From Lobulomyces angularis (lineage: Eukaryota > Chytridiomycota > Chytridiomycetes > Lobulomycetales > Lobulomycetaceae), in contig JADHYX010000047.1 in assembly GCA_027604685.1 (NCBI GenBank), positions 19,480 to 83,479 of the forward strand: DNA of 64,000 bases, given 5' to 3'. A program made the position numbers and the translations under genes. This document shows, one piece after another, positions 11,348 through 21,494 of this stretch (the stretch's first letter is position 1; every line of letters begins with the position of its first letter). Below the pieces are notes generated by a model, which worked only from the letters and a program-made list of their open reading frames with translations, did not search any database and was not told the origin of the DNA.

Positions 11348-12973
11348 ATGGGAAGGAAGAACGCAAATCAAGAAAAAAGATCAGACCAAGAAAAGCAGCT
11401 CCAAAAATCTGGTTCAGAGGCAAATAATGAAAATCAAGCTTCAACCGAGCAGGAAAAAATAATAGAAAATGATAAAAAACCATCTAAATTTGCTGTCACA
11501 TTTAGATACGTTAACGCTTTAAGAGCTGTTGCTACAGCTGGTTATTCAATTTACTTATCTGTGTTGGGATTTCAAAATTCCCTTTTTATTGAATATCAAG
11601 CACAGGGTATCAAAATTTATCAGTGCTATTTATTTAAATACGACGTTAAAAAATAGGTATGCTTTATGCTACTATTGTTTCGTTATCATTGGATGTTATA
11701 TTTACCATAATTAGAGCATTCCCAAGTTTGCAACAAAAATTAAAATTCAAAAAAACCACTAAAGCTTCAAGAGTTGGTGCCTGGAGTGTAATTGCCGGTA
11801 AAAAATCAATTAATCGCAAAGTTAATAAAAATAAAAATTTAAAGATCAAGAATTAATGATGGATTTATTAACACCCTTGATAAATGGAATATTAAAAATT
11901 TACAATATCAGACTGTGTGAGATAGTAAATGGAGTAACGAATTTTGATATAACAATAGTATCTCCGGAAGACCTAAATTCACCATTATTGCAGAATAGAA
12001 TTTTGTTAGGAGTTTTTTGTTTAACTTTAACAATAACGATTCTCTCTAATGGAATCAGACTTTTTGGTATAATGAAGAAGAGAAAAGCGAAGATTTTGGG
12101 TTGTCTTGTTATATTCAAGACATTACTTTTAGTTTTTGATATTTTTATCAATGGGTTTTTTCTTTACATTGCATTGGTTTCGATATATTTTTTTTAATAA
12201 AAAATCTTAATAAAATATCATAATATTTTTTGTTAGGTTCCAAAAACGAAGGATTTATTTTCAGTAACAGATCCTAATACGATATTTGCTTTAATGGTTT
12301 GCAAAAATAAAAAAAAATCCTATATAAACTTAAAAAAATTGTAAATGAAGGTGGTAGTACCATCACCAATTGTGTCAATGGTATCAAACTCAGTAGTAAA
12401 CTTACCATTGCATTATTACTATTTAAAAATGACCAAGGGAGAGGCAGACGAAGAAAATAAAGAAAAAGTAAAAAACACCAATGATTTTGGCGAGGAGGAT
12501 AATTTTTTTAAAAAAGCAGTTTACCAAACCTTCAATAAATATTCTGTGGGAATATTTGGATTATACGGAATTTGGTCTTGTTTTGCAATGTATTTTACTT
12601 TAACACAGTTAGATTTGATCAGTGCCGAAACTTTAATCCAAGAATCTATAAGTGCGGTCGAAGGCAGACCTAGTAAAATCATTATTTTATTGGTCTGGAT
12701 TAATGTTGCCTTAAATTATGCACTGTAAGTAAAAAAAATTATGAAATCAAGTAGGTTAACTTTTATTTCAGTGGAGTGGCATGTACAGGGATATTTCTAG
12801 TATACACCATTGTAGATAACATGTTTGTGCGACCAGTACGAAAAATACATTCCGCTAGAACAGGAAGTGCTAAACCAAAGAAATCGGCAGCATTAAATGA
12901 AGAAAGTGAGGAAAAAAACAACGCTGATCTCAGCAACAAAGTTTCCAACGTAGCCATCTCAAACGAAGTTTAA
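11348..12973 (+). CDS. Multi-pass membrane protein, unknown function
   Basis: I do not recognise this family. About six exons; the ATG at 11348 (MGRKNANQEKRSDQ) is the first in frame. A charged, probably cytosolic, N-terminus of about 50 residues (rich in Q, E and K) is followed by about six hydrophobic segments: FRYVNALRAVATAGYSIYL, MLYATIVSLSLDVIFTIIRA, LLGVFCLTLTITILSNGIR, LGCLVIFKTLLLVFDIFIN, VGIFGLYGIWSCFAMYF and IILLVWINVALNYALGVAC. A loop rich in E, D and K (GEADEENKEKVKNTND) separates the fourth and fifth. The C-terminal tail is hydrophilic (SARTGSAKPKKSAALNEESE). The layout suggests an integral membrane protein with both ends on the cytosolic side. The short exons around 12230-12420 are the least certain part of the model. 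Confidence 0.7.
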
Positions 12974-13299
12974 ATATTAAATATTATTTCTTTTTTTATG
13001 ATTTTAATTATATTTAAATTTTATTTTTTAAAAAAATTGTTTTTCTACATCACAATTGAAATTTTTGGTTATTCAACCCTTTATACAAGGGTTTTGAGGT
13101 TTTATTGTTAATTTTTTTTTTTTATTTTTTAAAAAAAAATTTTTTGAATTATTTTTTTAGATCACCAACATAAAAAAAAAAATAATTCACTAAAACCATT
13201 CAAAAAAACACAAATAATTTTATTTTAAATTAAACTTTAATTTTTTTTTTTTTTTTTGTAAAAAAAAATATATTATTTTATTTTTTTAATGTATATAAA
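12974..13299. other. Intergenic, low complexity
   Basis: A 326-bp stretch of alternating A and T runs between the membrane-protein stop and the GATA-factor start. Nothing else is visible. The direct upstream sequence TATATAAAATGACA places a TATA-like string against the start codon. Confidence 0.5.
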
Positions 13300-14212
13300 A
13301 TGACAAAAGAACTAAACAAAACTCGTATGTCAAAGATATTTTTTTCCTTTTTTACTAATTTTTTTAATTTTAATTTTTTAATTTTGTACAAAAATAGATT
13401 TAAGAGAACATTCTGATTGTGCTGAATCTATATCGAATAGTAAATTTAATGATGAAGAGGAAGAAGTCGTGGAGTTTGCTACCAAAAAACATCAAAGGTT
13501 TAATTTTTTAAAAATTTTTCGTAAATAATTTACCTTTATATAGACTTTTTAACCAACAAAATTCAAATTTTAAATGTACTCATTGTAACTGCTCTGGAAA
13601 ATTTACCCCTGCATTAAGAAAAGGTCCTTTGGGGTATTCATTTTTAGTGGTGAAGTTTTAACATTTTTAAATAGACCGAGAACACTCTGTAATGCATGTG
13701 GTGTTTATTATAATCGTAATGGAAGTTTACCAGCGCATCGGAACTCCAATAACCTCGACCAACCACCTATAGAAAACCGTGGTAGAAAGAAGCAAAAAGT
13801 TCCGATAGTGGAGGAAACCACTATAGTGACAATAAGAGGAGGAAAAATTACTGATGAAGTTAAGTTACCACAAATATACATTCCTTCCACATCCTTGCAA
13901 AGTGAGAAAGTTGTATATAACCTCAATCAAGGACAATACCAAGCAATACAACCAATATCCTGCTCAGCAACAACTACCAACAATGGCAAATTTTATTTGG
14001 AAGAAAATAAAATTTGTTTTGTCGAAGAGAGTAAATTCAAAGATTTGAGAATAAAAACAGAGGAAGAATTTGAAAATTTTACTGATACTGTATGCGAAGA
14101 AATCTTTAACTTTGATGATGTATTTGATCATACAAATAATCTATTCGCTACTAATTCTGATGGCTTATTTGGAGAGCAATGGCAAAAAAGTTTGCAAGTG
14201 TTAGAGCAATAA
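13300..14212 (+). CDS. GATA-type zinc-finger transcription factor
   Basis: Four exons. The first is only 25 nt (MTKELNKT) and ends at a perfect GTATGT donor. The zinc finger lies near residues 53-80: CTHC, a 20-residue loop, then CNAC, closed across an intron at about 13633/13675 (KGPLGPRTLCNACG). A 20-residue loop is one of the loop lengths found in fungal GATA factors, as opposed to the 17- or 18-residue loops. After the finger comes a basic patch (ENRGRKKQKV), a probable nuclear signal or DNA-contacting tail. The acidic C-terminus (EEFENFTDTVCEEIF, FNFDDVFDH) may act in activation. The protein is short, about 250 residues. Fungal GATA factors control nitrogen use, iron uptake or light response; nothing here decides which. 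Only one finger is present, so it is not a typical two-finger iron repressor of the SreA/Urbs1 type. Confidence 0.9.
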
Positions 14213-14811
14213 AAGATTTTCTTTTTTTTTAATTTTTTTTTTTAATTTTGTATAAAAATTGTAAAAAGGAAAGTTTATTAAAAATTGTTATAAACTTTTT
14301 TAATTTTTTTTTTTTTTTCTATTAATTTTGATATATCTTTTTTTCTTTTTTTTTGTAAGTTAAAGTAAATAGGATAAATTGAAATTTTTTTTTAATATAG
14401 TCTTGTCTTTTAATAAGAAAAAAAACCAATATAAAAAAAAATAAAAATTAGATTTTTAACAGCTAAATAAATCCAAATAGAAACACTACAAAATAGTAAG
14501 ATATTATCACTTCCTAATGGAGTAGATTAAGTTTTTTTTTTTTTTTTGGAAACTATTAAAGTTTTTGAATCATCATTGTGAAAATTTGTAAATAGAAAAA
14601 AAAAAAAAAAAAAATTGTTTAAAATTAATGAATTAAAAAAAACTTTAAAATGTAAGATAAAAAAATTCAAAAAAAATAAGAAAAATTTATATCTAAACAA
14701 TCAAAAAAATATTAAGAAGAATTTGAAAGAAAAAAAAAGGTTAAAAAAAAAGAGGCGTTGTAAAGTTAAAAACCAAAAAGTTAAATTTTCTACAAAAATA
14801 AAAACTTATTC
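14213..14811. other. Intergenic or long 5' leader, A/T homopolymers
   Basis: About 600 bp between the GATA and C2H2 factor genes. An open frame from 14615 is poly-Lys/Asn, starts with TTG and reflects A-rich DNA. The stretch is likely a 3' UTR, a promoter and a 5' leader. Confidence 0.5.
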
Positions 14812-15997
14812 ATGTATCATAATTTAACACTTCCTCATACTGGATTCGCAACTGATGATCACTTTATTCAGCAAAATCAACTTAATCACGATGCAATTAA
14901 CCTACTCTCTCAAATTCACATAGACTCATTAATAAATTTTCAATCCACCGTTTCTTCCGCATCCAATTCCTTTTCTATACCTAACCAGTTTTCTTATTCC
15001 AATGAAGTCACTTCTACTTCCCCTAACGCCGATAGTATTTACCCATCAACACAACTACTTCAACACCACGAATTTACTTCCCAGGTGAATACTACTGTAG
15101 ATGATACCAGTGATAACAATAATAATTTTGATTCTGAATTTTCTAATCCAACTCTTGCACCTCAGTTTTTAACAACTGAATGTGAATCTACCCATAATCA
15201 ACAACAACAAAATGCAATAAATTTCTTTGAATCAAACAATAATTATCAGCTAGATCTTAAAAATCCACCTTCAAGTAAGATTTTCCCCATTAGTCCAATG
15301 AACTCTCTGTATAGCCCTTTATCGGAACCAAATCAATCCCCTTTAATTTCCTTCACTTCGCCAAATTTAAGTAACTATAATTTTGAAAATAGCAACCATA
15401 TACTTTTTAACACTTCCATTCTACCAACTTCCAGTCCACAAATTTCCAGTTCACAAATTTCCAGTCCTCAAGTCCCTAACCCTCAAATTTCTAGTCCTCA
15501 AATTCCTAATTCTCAAGTTTCTAGTCCTCAGATTTCTAAAAACTCACCACCTATCACTCCTTTATTAACCCCGTTGTTAATTCCATCCAGGTAACTTTTT
15601 CAAAACAATTTGTGATATCTTATTTCAATTTAAAAAACCTTTTAGTCCAAATATTCAATTAGACAATCAATTTTCACAATCAGTAGCAAATAATTTCCTT
15701 ATCTTGAAGGGTAACAAAATTTCAAAAAACGATACTCTCCATAAATGTCCTTGTGGAAAATCCTTTAAAAAGATTCATAGTTTAGAGCTCCATTCTAAAT
15801 TGCATCAAAAAGATCGAGCGTATGGTTGTGATGTATGCTTCCTAAGGTTTATGCGTCCAAATGATTTAAAACGTCACAAAATTACTCATATTGAAGGTTA
15901 TAAACCTTTCCAGTGCTCAAATTGTTTACTGAATTTTACTCGTCAGGACGCAATGCAACGTCACGTACACAGTAAAAGGTGTCATGTTAAAAAATAG
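14812..15997 (+). CDS. C2H2 zinc-finger transcription factor with a 5-residue repeat
   Basis: Two exons (intron about 15593-15644) encode about 375 residues. The first 290 or so are rich in N, Q, S and P and look disordered. They include a run of five-residue repeats of the type S-P-Q-(I/V)-S/P between 15429 and 15540. The C-terminus has three zinc fingers. Finger 1 is a compact C-x-C form (KCPCGKSFKKIHSLELH). Finger 2 is a standard C-x2-C-x12-H-x3-H (CDVCFLRFMRPNDLKRH). Finger 3 ends in Cys rather than His (CSNCLLNFTRQDAMQRH followed by VHSKRC). Linkers are degenerate TGEKP-like segments. C-terminal fingers after a long N/Q/S-rich region are common in fungal regulators such as those related to Crz1, Msn2 or Ace2. 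No ortholog call is possible. It sits directly downstream of a GATA factor gene. Confidence 0.9.
15424..15543 (+). repeat. Coding 15-bp tandem repeat (S-P-Q-I-S type)
   Basis: About eight degenerate copies of a 15-nt unit resembling 'agtcctcaaatttct' lie inside the C2H2-factor gene. The encoded string alternates SPQIS, SSQIS, SPQVP, NPQIS, SPQIP and NSQVS. Third-position changes keep the frame. Confidence 0.85.
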
Positions 15998-16100
15998 TTC
16001 AAAGCATTAAAAAACAATTCAACCCATTTTCGTTTCAAATTATATTAACTTTTTTTCTTACTTCATTTTACTTGTAAATAATTCATAAACTTTTTTTTTT

Positions 16101-16168
16101 AATTAAATATGGTAAACTTTAAACTATTTTTTTAATTAAATATAATAAACTTTAAACTATTTTTTTAA
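16101..16168. repeat. 33-bp tandem duplication
   Basis: Two adjacent copies of a 33-bp unit starting 'aattaaatat' and ending 'aaactattttttt' (16101-16133 and 16134-16166) differ at two positions (ggtaaac versus aataaac). They lie in the gap between the C2H2 factor stop and the ketopantoate reductase start. Confidence 0.85.
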
Positions 16169-16238
16169 TAAATTGTGGTCTTAAAAATTTTTTTTAGAGC
16201 AAATATAATTTTTTATATTTAATAAATTTGTTTACAAA

Positions 16239-17464
16239 ATGAACATTTTAATCATTGGCGGTGGATCACTTGGAGCATTTTATGGTAGCAGATTACAATC
16301 ACAAGCTTCGGTTTCAGTAATTTGCAGATCTAATTACAGCACTGTCAAAAATAACGGCTACACAATCATTTCTGAAAAAACTTATGGAACTTACAAATTT
16401 GTACTAAAAACAATTTTTTTGTACTTAAAAAAAAAATTATTAAATAAAAATAATAGGTACCAAAAAATACTTTTAAATCAATAGAAGAAGCAAAAGACAG
16501 CAAAGTTGAATTTAAATTTGCATTAATAACAACAAAGAATGTACCAGAGCTTGAGGATCTGAATAATATCATTCAGCATTTTCAGGATTCTTTTGTGATT
16601 TTATTACAAAATGGCTTAGGAATTGAAGACCACGTTCAATTAAAGTTCCCTAATTTAAAATTGGCATCTGCAGTATATAAAAATTTGAATAATAATTATC
16701 AGTTATACCAAAAAGGTCTTATATTTAGGCATAAGCCAACCAGAACACGGAATTATAAAATTTGTTGATAAAAGTATTCAAGGGTTTGTATTAGGTTTAA
16801 ACACTGGAACCCATTTTTCAAACAGACATGACGCCGATGAATGTATTAATTTATTGAAAGAATTTTATAACATGGCAAAAGAATCTGGTATACAAGGCTT
16901 AAAGTATATAGAGCATAAAAATTTATTACAACCAAATTTTGAATATCAGGCTGTTAGGTGGCATAAAACGCAATGGAATGCTGTATTAATTAAAATATGA
17001 AAATAGCTAAAAAATAAAATATAAAATTTTTCATAGGCTTTTGGATGCTTAACCATTTTAACTGGATTAGATACGTTGACGTTAATAGAAGATGATGGGA
17101 CAAAAAGTATTTTAAGTACTGTAATGAGTGAAGTGAGTGAAACTGCAAAAGCAGTTTTAAAATCTAATACTCCGTTTCCTCCAGTAGGAAAATTTGATAT
17201 ATTGGAATATTTAGAGGCCAGCAAAGGATTAGGTATTAAAATAAAGAAAAAAAAATTTTAAATTAGAAAACTTTTCAATTTTTTTTGTTAGGAAAATATT
17301 ATCCTAGTATTCAAGTGGATTATGAGAAAAAAGTTCCATTCGAATTGGAAGTTATTGTTGGTGCTGTGATTAGAGAAGCTGAAAAATCAAATATTATGGT
17401 TCCTATTTTAAAAACCTTTTTTCAAATGCTAAAAGTGGTTCAAAAAACTAGGATTTCTAGTTAA
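16239..17464 (+). CDS. 2-dehydropantoate 2-reductase (ketopantoate reductase)
   Basis: Five exons, about 330 residues. It reduces ketopantoate to pantoate with NADPH in pantothenate/CoA synthesis (PanE/ApbA family; Pan5 in yeast). The N-terminus has the Rossmann signature IIGGGSLGAFYG. Later motifs are LITTKNVPEL, the substrate-loop LLQNGLG (about 16605), and SAVLYLGISQPEHG after an intron. The catalytic-Lys block WHKTQWNAAFGCLT is joined over the intron at about 16980-17036. The C-terminal domain has DTLTLIEDD and the conserved VPFELEVIVGAVIREA (about 17325). The intron at about 16676-16718 must be removed to keep frame; GTATAT...AAAAG fits. It is convergent with the proline-rich protein gene, 91 bp away. 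Confidence 0.92.
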
Positions 17465-17555
17465 GCGCAAATTAAACAAACTTTTTTAGCTTTTTATTTT
17501 TTGATATGATATTATATTATACAGAGCGATTTGTAAGAATAAGCTTTGAAAATTA

Positions 17556-18872
17556 TCAAATAGTTTTTTCACAAATAAGACCACAACTGTCACCAATAGC
17601 ACTATCACCAACCGATAATCGGATATTTGTTTTCTTTTTTAGAATATGAAAAATTCTTGGTGGTTTCGGTTTGTTAAAATCAAGACCTTTTAGTGTTTTA
17701 TGAGAATCAAAATTTTTTTTTGACTTTTTTAAAAACAAAGGTTGTTGATTCTTGTAGAAACAAGAGTTGTCGATTTCCTTTTTTTTTATTTCAGTCCATA
17801 AACTATCTTCACTTTTAAATGCAACCTTCGTTAATAGAATTTTAGTGGGTAAAATTAAAGGTTTAACATTTTCGTTTAAAGGAGAATTTTCTTTAGTTTC
17901 ATTGTCATTTGGAAGATAAATTTTATTTGGTTTTGGTGGTAGATTTGGGGGTTTTTTAGCAGGATTCAAAGTCAAACTATCCAATGATTTGCACTCTTGA
18001 GGGACCTTACTGGGTTTCGGTGGTAATTCGGGTTTCGTTTTGATATCATTTCCTACTGGTTTTCTTGGAAGTGGTGGAGGACCCCTTTTTTTTTCATATT
18101 CTTGGTTCTCTTTGTAATTATTTTTGTTATAACCTATAAAATTGCCAACAAAGATTTCTTCGACACTTTTAGACAAAGAGTCTGCATTCGCTTTTGAATT
18201 TGGTTTTGGAGGTAAATTTGGTTTTATTGATGAGGAAATAGTTGAATGATCATATGTGTCAATTGATCTAATGTTTTTAAAAGTTTGTTTTAGTTGACGA
18301 AGTTTTACACTCTCGTCAGCAACGTTATCATCTGCAACAAACGCCACTTGTTTGTTACTGCGTTGCTTGTTTTCAGCACCAAAAGAATCAAGTAGACCTT
18401 CAAATGCCAATTTTTTCATTAATAAGCTACTGGAACTATTCAAATTTCTGCGAACTGCAGGGCATGATTTCGGTAACACTTCAGTTTTTTTAATAAAGCT
18501 TTCTCTAGCTTGTTTTGGTGAAGTTGGTACTGATTTTGATTCATAGGCAGATTTTCTTTGAACAACTACTTGTTTAATTTGAATTTTTTTTGCTTTTTTT
18601 ATATTTTGCATTTGATGTAACTCTGCTTTTTCCAATGACACAGTTTGCTTTTTATTTTCTGAAGCTTCCTCTACACGTTGTTCATTGGATTCATTAATCT
18701 GATGTTTTTTTGGCGTTTCAATAATTAAGTTGTGTTTTTTATCTATTTCATAGACATTTAGTCCTTCCTGTTGCCTTTCAGCTTCATGAATATCACTACA
18801 TTTCTTGAGTTTCTTTCGTTCTTCCAATATTTTTAATAATTCGTTAGTTGAATTTTTTCTTGAACTTTGCAT
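17556..18872 (-). CDS. Proline-rich SH3-ligand-like protein, unknown
   Basis: A single uninterrupted exon of about 438 codons, rare in this window. The ATG at 18872 (MQSSRKNSTNELL) is used; the frame extends two codons upstream without an ATG. The N-terminal 120 residues are charged and probably helical (LKILEERKKLKKCSD). The middle is rich in S and K. The central part carries four class II SH3-binding cores of the form P-x-L-P-x-K: PNLPPK (twice), PELPPK and PPLPRK (between about 17930 and 18215). No enzyme domain is visible. Such proteins often scaffold actin or endocytic complexes, but no homologue is recognised and the role is inference. The C-terminus has RLSVGDSAIGDSCGL. Confidence 0.75.
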   Translation of the reverse strand: MQSSRKNSTNELLKILEERKKLKKCSDIHEAERQQEGLNVYEIDKKHNLIIETPKKHQINESNEQRVEEASENKKQTVSLEKAELHQMQNIKKAKKIQIKQVVVQRKSAYESKSVPTSPKQARESFIKKTEVLPKSCPAVRRNLNSSSSLLMKKLAFEGLLDSFGAENKQRSNKQVAFVADDNVADESVKLRQLKQTFKNIRSIDTYDHSTISSSIKPNLPPKPNSKANADSLSKSVEEIFVGNFIGYNKNNYKENQEYEKKRGPPPLPRKPVGNDIKTKPELPPKPSKVPQECKSLDSLTLNPAKKPPNLPPKPNKIYLPNDNETKENSPLNENVKPLILPTKILLTKVAFKSEDSLWTEIKKKEIDNSCFYKNQQPLFLKKSKKNFDSHKTLKGLDFNKPKPPRIFHILKKKTNIRLSVGDSAIGDSCGLICEKTI

Positions 18873-19177
18873 TCTCACCTTTTTTATGCTATGTGATAAT
18901 TTTAAAAAATTTACAAACTTTTCAGTTCTCCATTGTATACTTTTTGATTGGTAAAAATTCTTTTAAAAAAAATTTTTTTTTTTTATATCACTGTAAAAGA
19001 AAGAAAATAAATTAAATTAAGTTTTTATTTTTAAAACTTATACAATAAAAAATTAATTAAACTAACTTTTATATATCAACTACAATCGATATAATAAATT
19101 ACTAAAAAAGAAATTTTTTTTCAGACACGTCGTGAATAAAGAGTACTAAAATAAAAATTTTTCTTTAAATATCAATT
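18873..19177. promoter_or_regulatory. Divergent upstream region
   Basis: About 305 bp separate divergent starts (the proline-rich protein on - and the VOC protein on +). It is T/A rich with no recognised motif. It should hold both promoters. Confidence 0.45.
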
Positions 19178-21340
19178 ATGACTAGAGTAGATTATAGAAA
19201 TTTAGCTAAAAAATTTCTTTTGCAAGCTCCACAACAAACTGAACAAACAACAAAGAATCAACCAAAATTATCAAGTGTTCAAAAAACTCCTGAAAAATTA
19301 AATTTTTTGAAGTACTTGAAATTTAAATGTCTTGATGTTAACTCAACCCTAGAATTTTATGTAAAATAATAACGTATTTTATTTTAAATTATATAAAATA
19401 GCAATCTTTAGGTATGGCGGTAGACTTAAATACGACTTACGTGGTGGAGGACTCACTTCAACATGAAAATGAAGTTGGAACAACAAAAACGGTATATTTT
19501 TATCTAATTAAAATCATTAAAAACTTTTCTTTTAATTAAAAAAGATTATGGTGTTTTCTTACTGGGAATCAAGTACTAACCAGCTACCGAATGACGGAGA
19601 AAGTAGTGATCAAATATACTTATTTAAACCCACAGTAACTAACACAGAAAATTCTCATGATTTTAAATTAATGTTTGAATACACTGACACGAAAGTAAAT
19701 CTAAATTTATTGATCGTTAAATTTATAAATAACTTACTTTTTTTCCATAAAATTTTTTTTTTTAAAGACTGTAAATAAAGTACCAGTGACTGAAGAAGAA
19801 GATAATCTAAATGAAAATAAAAAAAAATTTGGTTTCGTTGAAGAGAAACATAATTCAGAATATTTGGTAATTTATGTGCACTTTTTAAGTAGATTGATAA
19901 AAAGGATAGCCAACAAAGGTTATTATTTTTTTAATTTTCAAAAAATAAAAAGGCGTATTATATTTTTTTTTTAGGTTTTGAAATTGTAGTTTTTCCCATT
20001 GATATTTCCGAAACAAAAATTGCAATAATTAAGGATCCTAACGGAATGGAAATTCGTTTAATGGTATCCACTTTACTTTTTTACTTTTATGAAAAAACAA
20101 ATTCATTTTCGCTTAAAGGAATTAAATGATACCCAACTGGGTGAAACTGGACCAAAAAAACTTTGGTTTGCAAGAATTGGGTAAAAAATGTTTTAAAATG
20201 AGTTTCCCTGTTAATGTAGATCCATATTAATTGTAGATTTTATACCATACCAACAAATTGTGCAACCGATACTTGTGCAAACTATGAAAAGCTTTTCCTA
20301 CCAAAGTCGAAACCTTCTGATAACCATCATAAAATTGATAAAAATGAAAAAGTGGATTTGAACAAACCTAATGTAAATAACAGTTAAAAAATTGATACTA
20401 GACTTATTATTTTAGGTACTTGGATTTCGAGTAGTTGATTCAGATGATTTTATTGTAGGATTAACTAGAACTCAATTTTTTTGGATGGGAACCGAGCAGC
20501 GCTCACAAAATTTTACCATTTGTTTTGTTCAAAAAAAAGATATGAGTGGCGCCTATATCTCTGATGATTTAAATACTCCAAACCTAAAGTTAGTAGCAAT
20601 AGGTATATTATTTTGAATGAAAATTTATTTACAATTTTTTTTTCAAAGGATTTCAAGTTGGTAATATTGATTCCTTTGTAATAAAAGCAAGAAACGAAAA
20701 AGGAACTTTTCATATAGATGAAGGAAAGTTTAAAATACCAGGTATTTCAAGTGTATTTTGTTTTATTAAAATAAAAATTGTTTCATTATGACACTTATCT
20801 AGGTTTGGGAACTTTTCAAAGGTTTTTCATCACTTAACATCTTACTTATTTTAAATTTTTTATAGACTGCAAGATAGAATTAATAGAATTTGCGTTGAAT
20901 CTTTCACACCAGGGCTAGGATTAAAAACTGAAACACAAAAGGAAAAACAGAATAAAACAGCAGAAAAAAAACTAAAAGAAAATAATAAAAATAAGTCTCA
21001 AGAAACCAAGATTAATGTTATGGCACCAAGGTTAGATCACTGCAAAGAATTAATGTTTATAAAAAAATTTTAATGCTAACCAATTAGGTTTCCGTCGGCA
21101 GGTGTAATTGAAGTTAAAGGTAGATATTGGGAAAAAGATGATGATGAAGAAGATGAAGAAATAGAGGAGGAAAAGGAACAAGAAAAAAAAGAGTCAAAAC
21201 TTTCTTTTAATGAAAAACACAAGTTGCCTAAGTTGCCCAAACTGAAGGAAGATGAAAAAAGGAAATCTACAAGGGTGAAAATGCTCCAAGAAACTTTAAC
21301 TTCCAAGGACAAGTTAAAAAGCAAATCCGCTAATTTTTGA
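19178..21340 (+). CDS. VOC/glyoxalase-fold protein with a charged C-terminal tail
   Basis: About twelve small exons. The beginning of a vicinal-oxygen-chelate module is LKFKCLDVNSTLEFYQSLGM, joined over the intron at about 19360-19401, then IMVFSYWES and DFKLMFEYTDTK. The strand KIAIIKDPNGMEIRLM (about 20015-20065) is the typical closing beta strand with its metal-ligand Glu. A second, less clear module follows (FYTIPTNCATDTCANYEKLF, VLGFRVVDSDDF, LKLVAIGFQVGNIDSF). This two-module layout is like GLOD4/glyoxalase-like proteins. A tail of about 130 residues is alternately acidic and basic (KDDDEEDEEIEEEKEQEKK, then KRKSTRVKMLQETL) and is not part of the known fold. The reaction is unknown; full glyoxalase I activity cannot be claimed because the His and Glu ligands are not all identifiable. 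Confidence 0.75.
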
Positions 21341-21494
21341 AATCGTATATATTATATTATCTAAATTACATAATACTTCAAGTTTATTTTAATTATAATT
21401 CAATCTTAACAATTCTTTATGGGGAATTACAATTTTCCGTTTTTTAAAATTATATTTCCATTTAACCTCAACAAAAATCTAAAAATTTAAAAAA

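Noticed and set aside
14615..14827. Lys/Asn-rich 70-codon open frame before the C2H2 factor
   Set aside because: Starts with TTG, is nearly pure A-runs, and overlaps the true ATG of the next gene in another frame; read as leader sequence.
21076..21324. Ser/Phe-rich minus-strand frame
   Set aside because: It is the antisense shadow of the acidic and Lys-rich tail of the VOC-fold protein.
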